Assembly: GCA_902729315.2 (NCBI GenBank)
Contig: LR746265.1
Location: 3,638,892-3,702,891 of the forward strand
Source of the DNA: Spirodela intermedia
Taxonomy: Eukaryota; Streptophyta; Magnoliopsida; Alismatales; Araceae
Reading direction: 5' to 3'
Length of the DNA stretch: 64,000 nt
Shown: positions 37,639 through 48,235 of the stretch, piece by piece
How positions within the stretch are numbered: the stretch's first letter is position 1
Layout: each line of letters starts with the position of its first letter
Made by a program: the position numbers and the translations under genes
Notes under the pieces: generated by a model
Database searches by the model: none
Told to the model about the DNA's origin: nothing
What the model saw: the letters and a program-made list of their open reading frames with translations, nothing else

Positions 37639-38181
37639 TGCATATGGAGATGGGCCGACGTCATTTACAGCCCTTTTCTTCAGATATCCCGGACAACTGA
37701 TTCGGGTCCTTTTTTCAGCTTACCTCATTTTTTATGTGCCTTTGATCGATTTTCCCTGTGGGATTGCGCCATAAATCAGAGTTACATCGTATCTTTTATT
37801 CTGAGTTTATGTCCCATTTCTCAGATCAGTTTTATCTCATATTTTTCCCTTCTGGGTTATTGCATCATAGTTTCTATAAATCGGCTTGGCTTCACCAGCT
37901 CATTTGATTTTCAGGTCTTTGTCTCCCCCAAGATGGGGAACACTGTCGCAGAGATATTCAGTGTCCTAACACCCGGCATAAGATCCCATGCCACCACTGG
38001 AAGGAAGGCACGTGGCGTTGACTATGAGTTACTGAAGAGGGGGAACCCGGATGAAGTGAGACTCGTACTCGGGAAGATTATCATAGATGCCATGAACAGT
38101 GGTGGGGTCGCGAAGGGCAAGGAGGAAGAACCGGCAGACCTTAAAGCCCCTACCTCCCTGTATAGTCTCTTCCGATGTTGA
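33977..38181 (+). CDS. Nucleotidyltransferase of the PcnB / CCA-adding type
   Basis: Class II nucleotidyltransferases of this group add CCA to tRNA or poly(A) to RNA; plant members of this type are usually organellar. Twelve exons join in frame: 33977-34076, 34293-34390, 34489-34572, 34662-34798, 34947-35019, 35228-35273, 35352-35461, 35560-35667, 35773-35832, 36652-36713, 37009-37321, 37915-38181, giving 485 residues. The nucleotide-binding head has GG at 41-42 with RD at 45-46, and the metal-binding DxD is at 55-57 (KDFDV). QRDFTINS at 133-140 and [17 protein letters not shown] match the conserved fingers/neck motifs. The tail ([28 protein letters not shown]) matches the plant branch from memory. 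The ATG at 33977 lies directly before WKVVDSR, where plant homologues usually carry a longer targeting peptide, so an upstream coding exon is likely missing. The activity, poly(A) versus CCA, cannot be decided from sequence; absence of an obvious CCA-type specificity argument leaves it open. Confidence 0.88.
36520..36580. repeat. CT/CA-rich simple repeat
   Basis: CACACACAC followed by interrupted CTCTCT runs, in the intron 35833-36651 of the nucleotidyltransferase gene. Confidence 0.75.
37588..37639. repeat. Compound (CT)n(AT)n microsatellite
   Basis: A CT run passes directly into an AT run, within the last intron (37322-37914) of the nucleotidyltransferase gene. Confidence 0.95.
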
Positions 38182-38723
38182 CTCTCTCAGCGGCAGGTTG
38201 CCAGGTCCTTCCTCTACAACCCGCCAATTTCTCGAAATTTCTGCTAGTTTTGGCTACAACCCTTCGATTTTTCTTTACGTGGGTTTAGATTGGCTGATCT
38301 TGATCTTGATAGAGCCCTTGCTGATCTAGTATAAATGAAGAAGTCAACCCCGAATAGGGTCAAAATGGGTGATCGTGGTTGACTAAATACATTGATATAG
38401 GCAACATTATTTGGCGAGAATGGTTTTTAAAAAAATGGTAATATATTTATTGGATATTCTGTATGCTACCTGGCCACGACCAAGTAAGAATTAATTTTTC
38501 ATCAAAGTTCATTAAAATTATCCGAGGGTAGCAGCACTGTTCTTCATGATGGCGGCGGGTCCGCGTGCGTAGCGCTGCGTAGGTGCCCGGTGCACGTTTC
38601 CCATCTTACGGTCAGAATTCAAACGCCAGGATGATGAAAGGGTGGAAAAGCTGTGAAGCGTCTGAATCCACGCCAGAGGTGCTGAGTAGCGACTCCGCTC
38701 AAATTTGAAAGCACATGCGCAGA

Positions 38724-38734
38724 TAACCGTTAGG
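38724..38734 (-). promoter_or_regulatory. MSA element (MYB3R site), reverse orientation
   Basis: The minus strand reads CCTAACGGTTA, a perfect match to the M-phase-specific activator consensus YCYAACGGYYA known from plant B-type cyclin promoters. It lies about 470 bp upstream of the cyclin start codon. Confidence 0.75.
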
Positions 38735-38795
38735 ACCATCGGGCAGGTGGGCGCGTCCCCACCCCCCCCTCCCTTTCTCCTCTTATCAGATTGAA

Positions 38796-38806
38796 TCTAA
38801 CGGCTA
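38796..38806 (+). promoter_or_regulatory. MSA element (MYB3R site), forward orientation
   Basis: TCTAACGGCTA matches the MSA consensus at every position, 22 bp before the TATA-like box. Confidence 0.8.
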
Positions 38807-38813
38807 CCTACGC

Positions 38814-38824
38814 TAGCCGTTGTC
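38814..38824 (-). promoter_or_regulatory. Third MSA-like core, reverse orientation
   Basis: The minus strand reads GACAACGGCTA: it has the AACGG core and right flank but misses the left flank of the consensus. Confidence 0.5.
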
Positions 38825-38827
38825 ATC

Positions 38828-38834
38828 ATAAATA
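38828..38834 (+). promoter_or_regulatory. TATA-like box of the cyclin gene
   Basis: ATAAATA lies just downstream of the MSA cluster. It would place the transcription start near 38860 and the 5' UTR at about 340 nt. Confidence 0.45.
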
Positions 38835-39203
38835 CATACATACGTCGCCCGTCCTGTTCTTCCTTTACTGAATTTTTTTTCTCGGATTCTGTTTCTTTTT
38901 CTCGCTGCGTCTCTCCTCTCCACGCAGAAACACTGCAAACCAAGGGAGGAGAGGAACGAGAGGAACGAGAGGTAGAGGAAAGGTGGGGAAGGGCGGAAGA
39001 GGAGATCTCCCCCACCCTCCCCCCAATGGGTTCTCCGCTCTAGCTTCTTCATCCGTGCCCGCAAGCGAACACGTTCCCCCCCCGATAGTGTTCGAGGTGT
39101 GCTCTGATTCGTCATCCCCATCTGCCTGGTTCAGGTTTCCTTCGTCTGTTCCGTCTCTTGGATCTGTTTGCTAATAGATTGGTCTCATCACAGAAACGTA
39201 GAA

Positions 39204-41347
39204 ATGGATGCCTGTGAGGAGAAAAACTTGGGAGAGGTGAAACACCCAGGCTTTCAAGGTATAACTGAGAAAGGATGTGTTTAACAATCTTCATGCAATC
39301 CGATCTCTGAAGCCATTTCATTCCCTCATACTGTCCAGTTCGAACTTCCACAGGTCATCCGATGGAGTGTGGCAGCAAATTCGGCGCCGATGTGGGGATC
39401 AATCGCCGGGCATTGAGGGATATCAAGAATTTCATGGGCGCCGCTCCTCCTGGATCACATACGATCAGCGGGAGAGAATTGCAGAAGTAACCCGGAAAAA
39501 AAAAAACTTAATTTCTCAGTCCTTTTGATCGGAAAACTAAATCAGTTTTCGTGCTGATCTTTGTTCTTAATGCCAACAGAAATGTCCTGAAAGATAAGAA
39601 CTCATCTCATCAGCCATGGCCGAGGTCAGCACGAGATCTACTTCGGGATTCTTCTTTCCCCATCCCCCCCCTTTGACGCACTGCTTCTTAATATCTTTTT
39701 AACAATCTTCTGTGCAGACAAGTCGCTGAAGCTCTAAAGTCCCATCAAACCTGTTCACTGGTACGACTTCTGTGAGCCATGTTAGGTCATCTGCATCTCC
39801 ATTTCCTTTGTGTGATGATCGGGTGTTTCCTTATCCCAGGATCCCATCATCGACAAGGAAGAACCCAAGAAAGCGATACCCTCAGCACTACCCCTGAGCT
39901 CAATCCCTGTTAATGAGTTGCCCTTGCAGTTCGTGGAAGAGATGGAAGAAATGGTTGGTAGTGATCGACGATGCTTGATGCTACTAGAAAGCCCTCGGAC
40001 GCACTGGCTCATCCTTTCCTGGTTAGGAAGTGTTGCAGGTCAACGATGAGCTCAAGGAAGTTGACATGGAGGACGCCGTCGCTGACCTCGTTATGGACAT
40101 CGACAGAGAGGATGCCGATGACCCATTTGCAGTAGTTGACTATGTGGAGGAGATATACGCCTTCTACAGAGAGACAGAGGTAAATAACCAGAAAGAGGCC
40201 GCCGATCGATTTCATTTGTGGGGGATCGAGTTGGTTCGGTTTCTACTAAAACATGTTATTTTCTTCATGCAGGGCTCCGGGTGCGTCTGCCCTAATTACA
40301 TGTCCAATCAAGTTGACATCAACGAGAAGATGCGGGCCATCTTGATCGACTGGCTGATCGAGGTGCTGTGAAAACCAGACTCCCCCACCCCCCCCAACCG
40401 ATTCTTCTCTTCTTGATGAGTTCTCACGATAGGTGAATATTCGCTCACAGGTGCACTACAAGTTTGACCTCATGGAGGAGACCTTGTTCCTGACGGTGAA
40501 CATCATAGACAGGTTCTTGGCCCGCCAGACGGTGATGAGGAAGAAGCTCCAGCTGGTCGGGGTGACCGCCATGCTCCTCGCATGTAAGTACGAGGAGGTC
40601 TCCGTCCCCGTCGTGGACGACCTGATCATAATCTCCGACAGGGCCTACACCAGAGCAGAAATACTAGAAATGGTAAGGTTAACGCCGTCCATCAATCTCT
40701 CTCTTCTGTGCCCGGAGAAAGATTCCCCCCTGTTCATCAATGGCGCTTGTCTGCTCGCAGGAGCGGCTCATGGTCAACACGCTGCAGTTCAATATGTCAG
40801 CGCCCACTCCCTACGTCTTCATGAGGAGATTCCTGAAGGCGGCGGCTTCCGACAAGCAGGTGAGGATCGAAACAAATCTCACCCAGATGATCTTTGATGT
40901 TTCTTCCGCGTTGACCGGCGGAATTTCCTCCTCTCTCCTCGCAGCTGGAACTGCTCTCCTCCTTCATCGTCGAGCTCTGCCTGGTGGAGTACGAGATGCT
41001 CCAGTTTCCCCCGTCGCTCCTGGCCGCAGCCGCCGTCTACACCGCCCAGTGCTCCGTCAGAGGGTTAAAGCTGTGGACTCGGACCAGCGAGCTCTACAGC
41101 AGCTACTCTGAAGATCATCTTCTGTAAGTCATCATTGAATCAAATCTTGCAAACGAGGGAGGTTCTCTCACTGTTTCCCTCTTCTCTGCAAATCAGGGAA
41201 TGCTCCAGGAAGATGGTTGGGTTTCATCAGAGGGCAGAAGGGGGGAAGCTCACGGGCGTTCACAGGAAGTACAACACATTCAGATATGGATATGCGGCCA
41301 GATCTGAGCCCGCCTCGTTCCTACTGGAAGCTGGGCCACCTTCCTAA
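39204..41347 (+). CDS. CYCB2: G2/mitotic B-type cyclin, B2 subgroup
   Basis: B-type cyclins activate CDK at the G2/M transition. Eleven exons join in frame: 39204-39258, 39354-39486, 39580-39624, 39718-39760, 39840-39953, 40039-40179, 40273-40362, 40451-40672, 40761-40859, 40945-41123, 41197-41347, giving 423 residues. The destruction box is at residues 36-44 (RRALRDIKN, fitting RxxLxxIxN), so APC/C-dependent degradation is expected. The cyclin box starts around 197 with [20 protein letters not shown] is the HxKF signature of B-type cyclins. CKYEEVSVP and the C-terminal fold, with [20 protein letters not shown], follow. The N-terminal exon layout (short first exon ending GFQ|G) is as I recall for B2 cyclins. 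Two perfect MSA elements upstream support M-phase expression. The coding exons are GC-rich compared with their introns. Confidence 0.94.
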
Positions 41348-41508
41348 GCTCTCTCAGCTTACCCTCCTCCTCCTTCCTTCTGTACCTAACTAACCTAAGC
41401 AGCTGGAGTTGCCAGAAGGTGGTGGTGCAACTGAAGTTGCAGTTGTCTGTAGTGTGTTTTTCCTGCTCTTCTTCTTGTTTAAAAACTGGACCTTTGTAAG
41501 CAATTTGT

Positions 41509-41550
<42 letters not shown>

Positions 41551-41690
41551 TTGGACACAGAAAAGTCATCTCAGCTTCCTAAGCTCTCACAGCTTGCCCT
41601 TCCTTTTTGTCTTCCGGCTGTTCGTCTTGCTTAAAAAGACTGGTCCTTTTGTAAGCAATCTGTAGAGAGAGAGAGAGACAGAGAGGGAGA
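41340..41690. repeat. Imperfect tandem duplication in the cyclin 3' flank, with GA runs
   Basis: TTCCTAAGCTCTCTCAGCTT (from 41341, over the stop codon) recurs as TTCCTAAGCTCTCACAGCTT from 41576. Each copy is followed by a TTAAAAA, CTGG, CCTTTTGTAAGCAAT-like block and then a (GA)n run (41511-41547 and from 41664). The second copy is shorter by internal deletion. Confidence 0.8.
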
Positions 41691-41898
41691 GGGAGAGGGG
41701 GAGAGAGAGGGAGAAAGAGAGGGAGAGAGGAGAGAGGGGGGGGGGGAGTGCGCAGAGAAAATTTTCGGTTTTAGGCCAGAACATGGGCCCAGTCCAATAA
41801 CAGTCAATCTCGAGAAGAGGCCCATTTTATCTGCCTTCTTCAACGAGGGAAGAGACGTGGAGAACGTACCTGATGCGGGCCCATGGAAACTGCTCAGC

Positions 41899-41906
41899 TA
41901 TATATA
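41899..41906 (+). promoter_or_regulatory. TATA box of the EF-hand gene
   Basis: A TATATATA core inside CTATATATAG lies 51-58 bp upstream of the ATG at 41957. With the usual spacing, transcription would start at about 41930, leaving a very short leader. Confidence 0.65.
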
Positions 41907-41956
41907 GACCGTCATAGGTCTCCCGGTTTCGTCTGGAAGAAGATCTGTGTTGCGAA

Positions 41957-42358
41957 ATGGACACGGGAGCTCTGAGGGAGTGGTTCAGTCGAGTTGACTT
42001 GGATAACAAGGGGAATATCTCTGCTACCCAGCTCCAGGTCCCATTTCTTCCGCGGCTCGTCCTTTTGACTGCAATTCACTGATCCATTGCTCTGAGATTT
42101 CCCATGCTTTCTTCCTTCCTCTTGTTTCAATACTGTGGAACTCAATGTGTCAGGCTGCGTTGGCTGTGGGTAACCTGAAATTCTCCATCTCCATAGTTCA
42201 GCAGATGATCAGGTTTTGCGCATGATTCTGATTTACTGACGCAGCTTCTCGTATGTTTTCTCCCACTCATCGTGGTTATGGGTTTTTTCTATGCAGGATG
42301 TATGATTTTGACGGGAACGGCACCATGAATTTCGAAGGTTAGTCCTTTTTTTCTGTTT

Positions 42359-42389
<31 letters not shown>

Positions 42390-45300
42390 TGGTTGGGAGA
42401 CCCGTTTTCGTTGAAAATTTTTCCTCTCGCATAATTGCTTTCCCGTAGCGCGCAAAATGGGACGAATGATTGCCGCCTCTTCATGAATCTTCTGCGAGAA
42501 TAACTGCCTACTCTGAACACTCGCCGCATTCTTCATCAACTTGTGTAGTGAATGTAGTCACATAAAACGTATAGGAAAAAAAAAGGCTGATGAATACACG
42601 CAAAGAAGTGAAAGTGGAATAAAAAGGGAAGGAAGAGGTGGAACGAACAAGTACTGAGTCGAAGGAAGGGAGTCAGGAAAGAAGGGGGAAATTACGAGAG
42701 GAAAATATGTGGGGAAGGGAAAAAAGTGAAAAAAGGAAAAAAAAGGGGATAAGGAAGAAACTGAGGGTGTGTTTGGAGGCGGGAAAGAATAACAAGCTGG
42801 AATAGAATGGGAAAATGATGACAATGGGAAATCAGACTTTGATCCCTATGTAGGGGATGCGGATAAGTTATTTACTTTGCATTTAAATCGTTTTTCTACT
42901 GGGATTTTTGGAACCGAAAGGAAACCTTAGACAATGCCCCACATGACCAACAAACTGGTATCCAGCTTGTGATGTGCTTTTTAGTTTTTAGGATAATTGA
43001 CTGAGCATCCCTTTGCTTTTGAATGCTACATTGAAGAGATGCTTTGTGCATAGATGGCTGTTTCCACTCTTCTCACACTGGTGTTGTTTTAGAGATTAGA
43101 GCCTCAACTTTCAATCATCGATTGAATCCCAAAGTTCCCTTTTCAATCACGATTGAAATACATGTGTCACAAAGCTTGCGTTTGGATTTCTCTTCTTAAG
43201 CTGGGGCCTGTGATATCTTTTCCTATCTTTCTTTGAATACGATTGTATGTGACATATTACACTGGAGTGTGGATTATTGTCCTCTAGTACTCATCTTCAG
43301 GGATAAGTGTACTGTGAACATATCTTTTGTAAAATTAATGTCCATCTATCATTGTTTAGCTTGAGCTAGAAATATGGAAAACACGAATTGTCATGGGACT
43401 GCTATTTCTTTTGTTATTTTTGACTGGTGTGAGCTAGAGTGGAAAACATGAATTGGCATGAGGTAGCTATTTGTTTGTTACAAATCTTGGATTGCAAGAA
43501 CATCATGATTTGTTTTCTCGAAGTGCATAATTATGAAAGGCCCACAATTCGCTTCTTCAGAAAAGAGTATCATAATTCATTTGTAGAATTCATTAAGATC
43601 GCCTACTAGTGTTCTAAGATGTGCACACTTGCAATGGTGGTACGAAGTAAAGGATCTGTGCCAAAACCTACTTCCGAATCCTCAATCTTGGTCAGCTGAT
43701 AATACTTTCGTTCATCCGCACTAGATATATGAAACTGATAAGTCTGAAATGTTTTTCTTTAGCTTTATGTAGACAAACATTAAGGAATTAAAAACTGATG
43801 ACACCCAGCATCACTGGTTACGTTCTTTTCTTTTAGTGGATAATTTATTTCCTGCGATCTTTCAATGATACCTCACTGATGAAGATTGGCTGCTTTTCAT
43901 GTTCTGCAGAATTTGTTGCCCTCAATAAATTCCTTTTCCAGGTCAGTGCTTCTAATTCATCTTGGATGTTACTGAAACAATTCCTTATTATTGGCACAAT
44001 ATACACTCCTTTGCATCTTCTTGGATTCCATTCAATTCATCTACCATTTGCTCACAGAGTAATAAAAAATAAGCCTTTTTCTGTTGGTCATATTTTGTCT
44101 CATCTTTTCCTTTTTTATACTCATCTAAAAACTGTCTTTTAAAGGAAATTGTATGGTTTACCATCAATTCAGTATAAAAAATAATGGAATATCTAGAAGT
44201 TGATTGAGACATTTGAATCATTATAGCCGAGTAAGAGAAATATAGCCTTAACCCTTCACAATGAATGAATCAAAGTGTACTAACAAAGGCCTTACGAAAT
44301 TTCTTCAGAGGACTTCATTTTACAGCAACTCACTACTTCATCCAGTTAGCACTTCATCACTCATCTTGCAAGACCTAAAGCGACTGGAGAAGTTGACTAC
44401 TCTAGATTTTGTTGATTCTCTAACTTTTCACGGGGACAGCTCCTTTGAGTCATGACATAGCAGAATTAGTTCTTAAATTTATAACTGAATAATATGCCGT
44501 TAAAGAGTCATCCCTGATTTAGCCACCCCGAAAAAGAAGAAATCATCCCTTGAAGATCATTTCTAGATTTTAAGAACTAAGAAATGATCTTCAAGGGATT
44601 CTAAGCATCCATTAAAGACTTTTCCATCCTTTGATGTCTGTAGTAAAATCTTATGGCCTGTTCTAAATGGATTGCGGAGAAAAGTTTCTTTAAGCCAGAG
44701 AAAAGATTCAAACAAGAGATTCTTACATGATCAATTAAAACAATGACGGCCGAGATTCATTCTCCCCCCCTCCCCCCCCCACGCGAGGTAATGGCAGGCA
44801 ATTGCAGTCACCACTTTCAGACTGCCGAAAATGGAAAACCTGGGGGATGTGACTATGTCAGATTAAAGACTGGTTTTTACTCTCCGAATAAAGGAAAATC
44901 AGCCAATCATTGTTTATTCCACTATGGGTGAAGCATACTGAAGTAAGATGGTACGCGATCAGTTTCCAAGTCACCCGCTGGTCGGTTGTCTGTCTGTTGG
45001 AGGATGACCAGGAATATGTATGATGTGACAAATCAGTTTTATCTTTTTAGATTTTCTTCGTTCTTTGAACTGATATTATATAATGTACGTTATGCGTGTC
45101 AAAACTGCATTTGAACCCTTTACTCTTCTCGACATATAAAAAAGGAATCTGGTATTCATAACCTATGTACAGTGTTTTTAATCAGCGCAGCTTTATTAAT
45201 AAATAAATAAAACCTTGCTCTTCTTCACAGCATAACTGTCGAGCTTACTATTTTTTCTACTGAATGAAATTTTTTCACTATATCAACGTATACCATGTTT

Positions 45301-46584
45301 AAATAGTTCTTTTACCGCCTAGGTTTTTCCTCATGCCTATTTAAAGATGTACTCTTCAGACTTACGTTTATGAAAATTGATGTAGGTTCAGGATGCTTTT
45401 TCAGCTTCAAGCAGGTATTCCCCACACTTCAAAACCATGAAACAACACTTTCTTCAAGAATGATTTAGTCGTCGTATTTATGTGAATTCTTCCTGTATGT
45501 TACACATCTATCTTGTTTTTTGTGCCTGATTCTGAGTATACGACATTACTTCGAATGTTTTCATCTTCTTATTTTCTCTGTTCATAGGAAAGTCACTGCT
45601 TCTGTGCTAAAACTTCCATTACCCGTGCACCACTCTGCCACAGGATTAGATCTTATGAATGAACTGTAAATGACACCAACTTTACTGAATTAACGAGAAA
45701 GAATTTTATCTCTGATTTTCTTGGTACGAATCCTTGTGGTGACTTTACTCACTCCATGTGCTGCATACTTTTTACATACATTTTTCATGTCTCTATGGTG
45801 AAGGAACTTTAAAGGACTCTCTACGGTGATGTCATTCTTTCTCCACAATAGCTTCAAAGAAACCCAGTTGCATGCTCTTTCTTTCTCTGATCTGTGTATA
45901 ATTCACTTGAAGGCCCCGTGTTGAGAAACCCTTTTGGCCTACTCCGCACTCCTTTGAATTCTGGATCCTTTTTCTCCGGTTTTGTTTCTACTGCTGGTTC
46001 ATAATCACAGGGAGAGGCTTCTGTCAGTCAATAAGCTACCCATACAAGTCCTTTGCACTTCCTCTGTAGAGAAATATCCCTCAAACCCTCCTCTTTTCAC
46101 TGCATTGTTTCGTAGGGGCCAGGGATTCCTCGCTCCAGACGGTGTCTACGAGGTACTTCAACAACACAGGAACCTTTTTTTTTTTTGGGTTCATAACGAG
46201 GGGTGATCGACTAAAACCACCATGCGATTCTGCATCGCTTGTCGAGTTGCAGGCGTTGAAGATTGTGGGCTTCTCCTTAGATTCCCCCTCCTTCTACACA
46301 GTCTGTGAGGTACCGCAGACTTCAACTCCCCTCCTCCCTCAGATTATTGGCCGCATATATACATATTGTTCTTCATTGTCTCAGACCTTCGATCAAACCA
46401 AGAAAGGACGGTTTCTCTTGGACAGCTTCATTTCGCTGTGTATATTTGTGCAGTCGGCCCGGTGAGGAACTCTCTTGCTTGGGCTTTTGTTTCATAGTTG
46501 TCTTCTTCTCCCGGCATGATCCCACAAGTTTCTTCCCGTTTTCTTGTGGCATGGGCTAGTGAGAGAATTCATCTCACGGACAGA

Positions 46585-46622
<38 letters not shown>

Positions 46623-46798
46623 ATAGGAATCTGTTCAACTCCTTTGATGCATCCAAACAAGGCAGAGTGACTCTGGACTTCAACCAGTTCGTTTACTGCG
46701 GTGGGTACTCTCCAAGGCGACTCCTTTCTTGCCGCGGGCACTCTACTCTGTTCATCACATTTTCTTTTTCCGACGCAGCCGCCAACTGTAGGATCTGA
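41957..46798 (+). CDS. Penta-EF-hand-type (sorcin/ALG-2-like) calcium-binding protein
   Basis: Small calcium sensors of this kind bind Ca2+ through several EF-hands and act as adaptors. Ten short exons join in frame: 41957-42037, 42154-42212, 42297-42337, 43910-43941, 45386-45414, 46116-46152, 46253-46309, 46385-46461, 46627-46700, 46779-46798, giving 168 residues. The first loop is DLDNKGNISATQ (14-25), with Gln at the last ligand position in place of Glu. The second, DFDGNGTMNFEE (50-61), is canonical. Later hands (around 79-90, FDQTKKGRFLLD at 114-125, and FDASKQGRVTLD near the C-terminus) lack several acidic ligands and probably bind Ca2+ weakly or not at all. The regular exon-phase pattern and end (ANCRI) match a conserved plant family from memory. 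Two introns are long (42338-43909 and 43942-45385), while most exons are under 80 bp. One exon of 29 bp (45386-45414) is the least certain. Confidence 0.88.
42367..42389. repeat. (GA)n microsatellite
   Basis: Short GA run near the start of a long intron of the EF-hand gene. Confidence 0.85.
43363..43480. repeat. Divergent tandem duplication of about 55 bp
   Basis: Units at 43363-43415 and 43431-43480 share GAGCTAGA, TGGAAAACA(C/T)GAATTG, CATG and GCTATTT in order. The repeat is in an intron of the EF-hand gene. Confidence 0.6.
44545..44599. repeat. Inverted repeat with 20-bp perfect arms
   Basis: Left arm 44545-44564 (ATCCCTTGAAGATCATTTCT) pairs perfectly with 44580-44599 across a 15-base AT-rich loop. 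It lies in the long intron 43942-45385 of the EF-hand gene. Confidence 0.8.
46588..46616. repeat. (CT)n run just before an exon acceptor
   Basis: The CT run ends about 10 bp before the acceptor of the EF-hand exon at 46627 and forms its polypyrimidine tract. Confidence 0.85.
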
Positions 46799-47031
46799 AA
46801 ACACCCAATCACCCGGCGACGCGTATCCTCCACGTCAGCTCAGACTTTGTTACCACCAATCTCTGTATTATTTGCTCAAAATTCTCCCGTGGAATTAATA
46901 TCCGAAGAAGGCACCACACTCGGTCGAATCGGCCGGGTTATGAGTTGAAACGGCCCGAAATCGGAGCCAAGGCTTGCTCTTTTTGAGGTATTTATTCCTG
47001 CCGCTGTGCCGATCTGATCCCTCGGGGCGCC

Positions 47032-47631
47032 ATGAATCCCGAGAACACTCACCCTCGTCGCTTCCCATCTGAGCCGGTCGTCGTAGAGACGCCGACCGGA
47101 TGCCTCGTCCCCGTCGCCTCGCCGGCGCTGGACGCCGCCGTCTCCCTCTCTGCTGTAGACGGGAGGTCGCCGTCGCAGTCTCCGGCGCGGCGGCGGAGGA
47201 AACGGGATGATCGTTCTTCTGCTTCTATTCATCCCTCCGGCTCGTCCATGGATATGATCTGCCGATTCCAGAGGATCATCAGCATTGTGGAAGCCACGGT
47301 GGCCCCCGGGAGGGATCGCCCCGAGGCCAGGGAGGTCCTGGATGCCGTTCAGCGACTGATATTCACCGTGGGGAAGTTGCGCCTCCACGAGCAGAAGCGT
47401 CTGCGGCCGTCCGGCTATCGGTTCCTCGGCGAGTCGCCGACGCCGGAGATCTCGGCGGCGTCCGATCAGGTCCCCTCCGCGCCTCTGCTGCAGGAGATGA
47501 TCGGCTCCCTCGAGCAGATGCGGCTGTCGGGGCCGATGGAGAATTCTGAGGACTACTCCGATGTCCTGGATAAGCTCAATGGATTACTGCGCACCGAGGA
47601 GGACGGCAGATCAGGCAAGAGCGACGTCTAG
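47032..47631 (+). CDS. Unrecognised intronless ORF, 199 codons
   Basis: I do not recognise this protein. The frame is GC-rich like other real exons here, starts at the first ATG after a GC-rich leader and ends at TAG. Residues 1-75 are rich in Pro, Ser and Arg with a basic run (ARRRRKRDDR, about residues 52-61) that could be a nuclear signal. Residues about 75-125 look helical and folded (MICRFQRIISIVEATV, EVLDAVQRLIFTVGKLRL). A second helical stretch near 150-190 (LLQEMIGSLEQMRL, YSDVLDKLNGLL) is acidic. There is no signal peptide or membrane segment. It starts about 230 bp after the EF-hand gene and on the same strand. The minus strand also has a long ORF here, probably a GC-driven shadow. 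Coding status is likely but not certain. Confidence 0.6.
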   Translation: MNPENTHPRRFPSEPVVVETPTGCLVPVASPALDAAVSLSAVDGRSPSQSPARRRRKRDDRSSASIHPSGSSMDMICRFQRIISIVEATVAPGRDRPEAREVLDAVQRLIFTVGKLRLHEQKRLRPSGYRFLGESPTPEISAASDQVPSAPLLQEMIGSLEQMRLSGPMENSEDYSDVLDKLNGLLRTEEDGRSGKSDV

Positions 47632-48235
47632 GGTTTCCTGAATCCCTCGAAGCTCCTCCGTCTGCCCATTCTAGAAACCAGAGCAGATTCTGAACGCAAC
47701 TCTCCCAGATTGCCACTAGTATGCGCAGATTTGCCACACACTCAGGAATTCCATCAAAGCGCAATCCGGGCTCGGGTGAGCTATGCCGTACACTTCTTGC
47801 TCTCTACTGCTCACGTTTAACCCTGCACTCCTCGTTGTTTGATGGCCATGATTGAATCACCATATCCTCCCCTTCGGTCACGGCCCGCCGCTGCTATCAG
47901 CGACTCATATTTCTACTTTTTGCCTCTCAATGTGGCTCAGTCTGCTCATCCATGGTCACTTCCCATGATGGAATCATCGTGAAGATATGAACTGGTGATA
48001 AGCCTAAATTGTGAAGTAGCAGGTTCATGATCGAAGGTTGATAATCGGTAGGGTCCCATCTCCAACCCCTCACTCGGTCTAAGTCAGCTATCCTTCACTC
48101 TCGAAAGACCTTCCCTTACGGACGAGGAAAGGGGACGGTCACTAAGAAGAGCGATACTTAGACAGATAAGGGAAAGCTCCGTAATCGCCTCCACTCCTCA
48201 TCTCCCCTTGGAAACCGGCACATGCTCTTGATATC

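Larger units (their letters stand above)
38182..39203 (+). other. Intergenic region with the cyclin promoter and 5' leader
   Basis: No coding exon is supported. The second half carries MSA elements and a TATA-like box that fit a mitotic cyclin promoter, followed by a presumed 5' UTR (about 38860-39203) with pyrimidine-rich and GAGAGGAACGAGAGG-type stretches. Confidence 0.6.

Noticed and set aside
37468-38181. A continuous frame of 237 codons ending at the nucleotidyltransferase stop
   Set aside because: Its first two thirds translate the last intron, including the CT/AT repeat ([14 protein letters not shown]). Only 37915-38181 is coding.
46876-47388. Minus-strand ORF of 170 codons opposite the unknown gene
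   Set aside because: It is a GC-rich antisense shadow with low-complexity Arg/Pro content; the plus frame has a better leader and a more protein-like composition.
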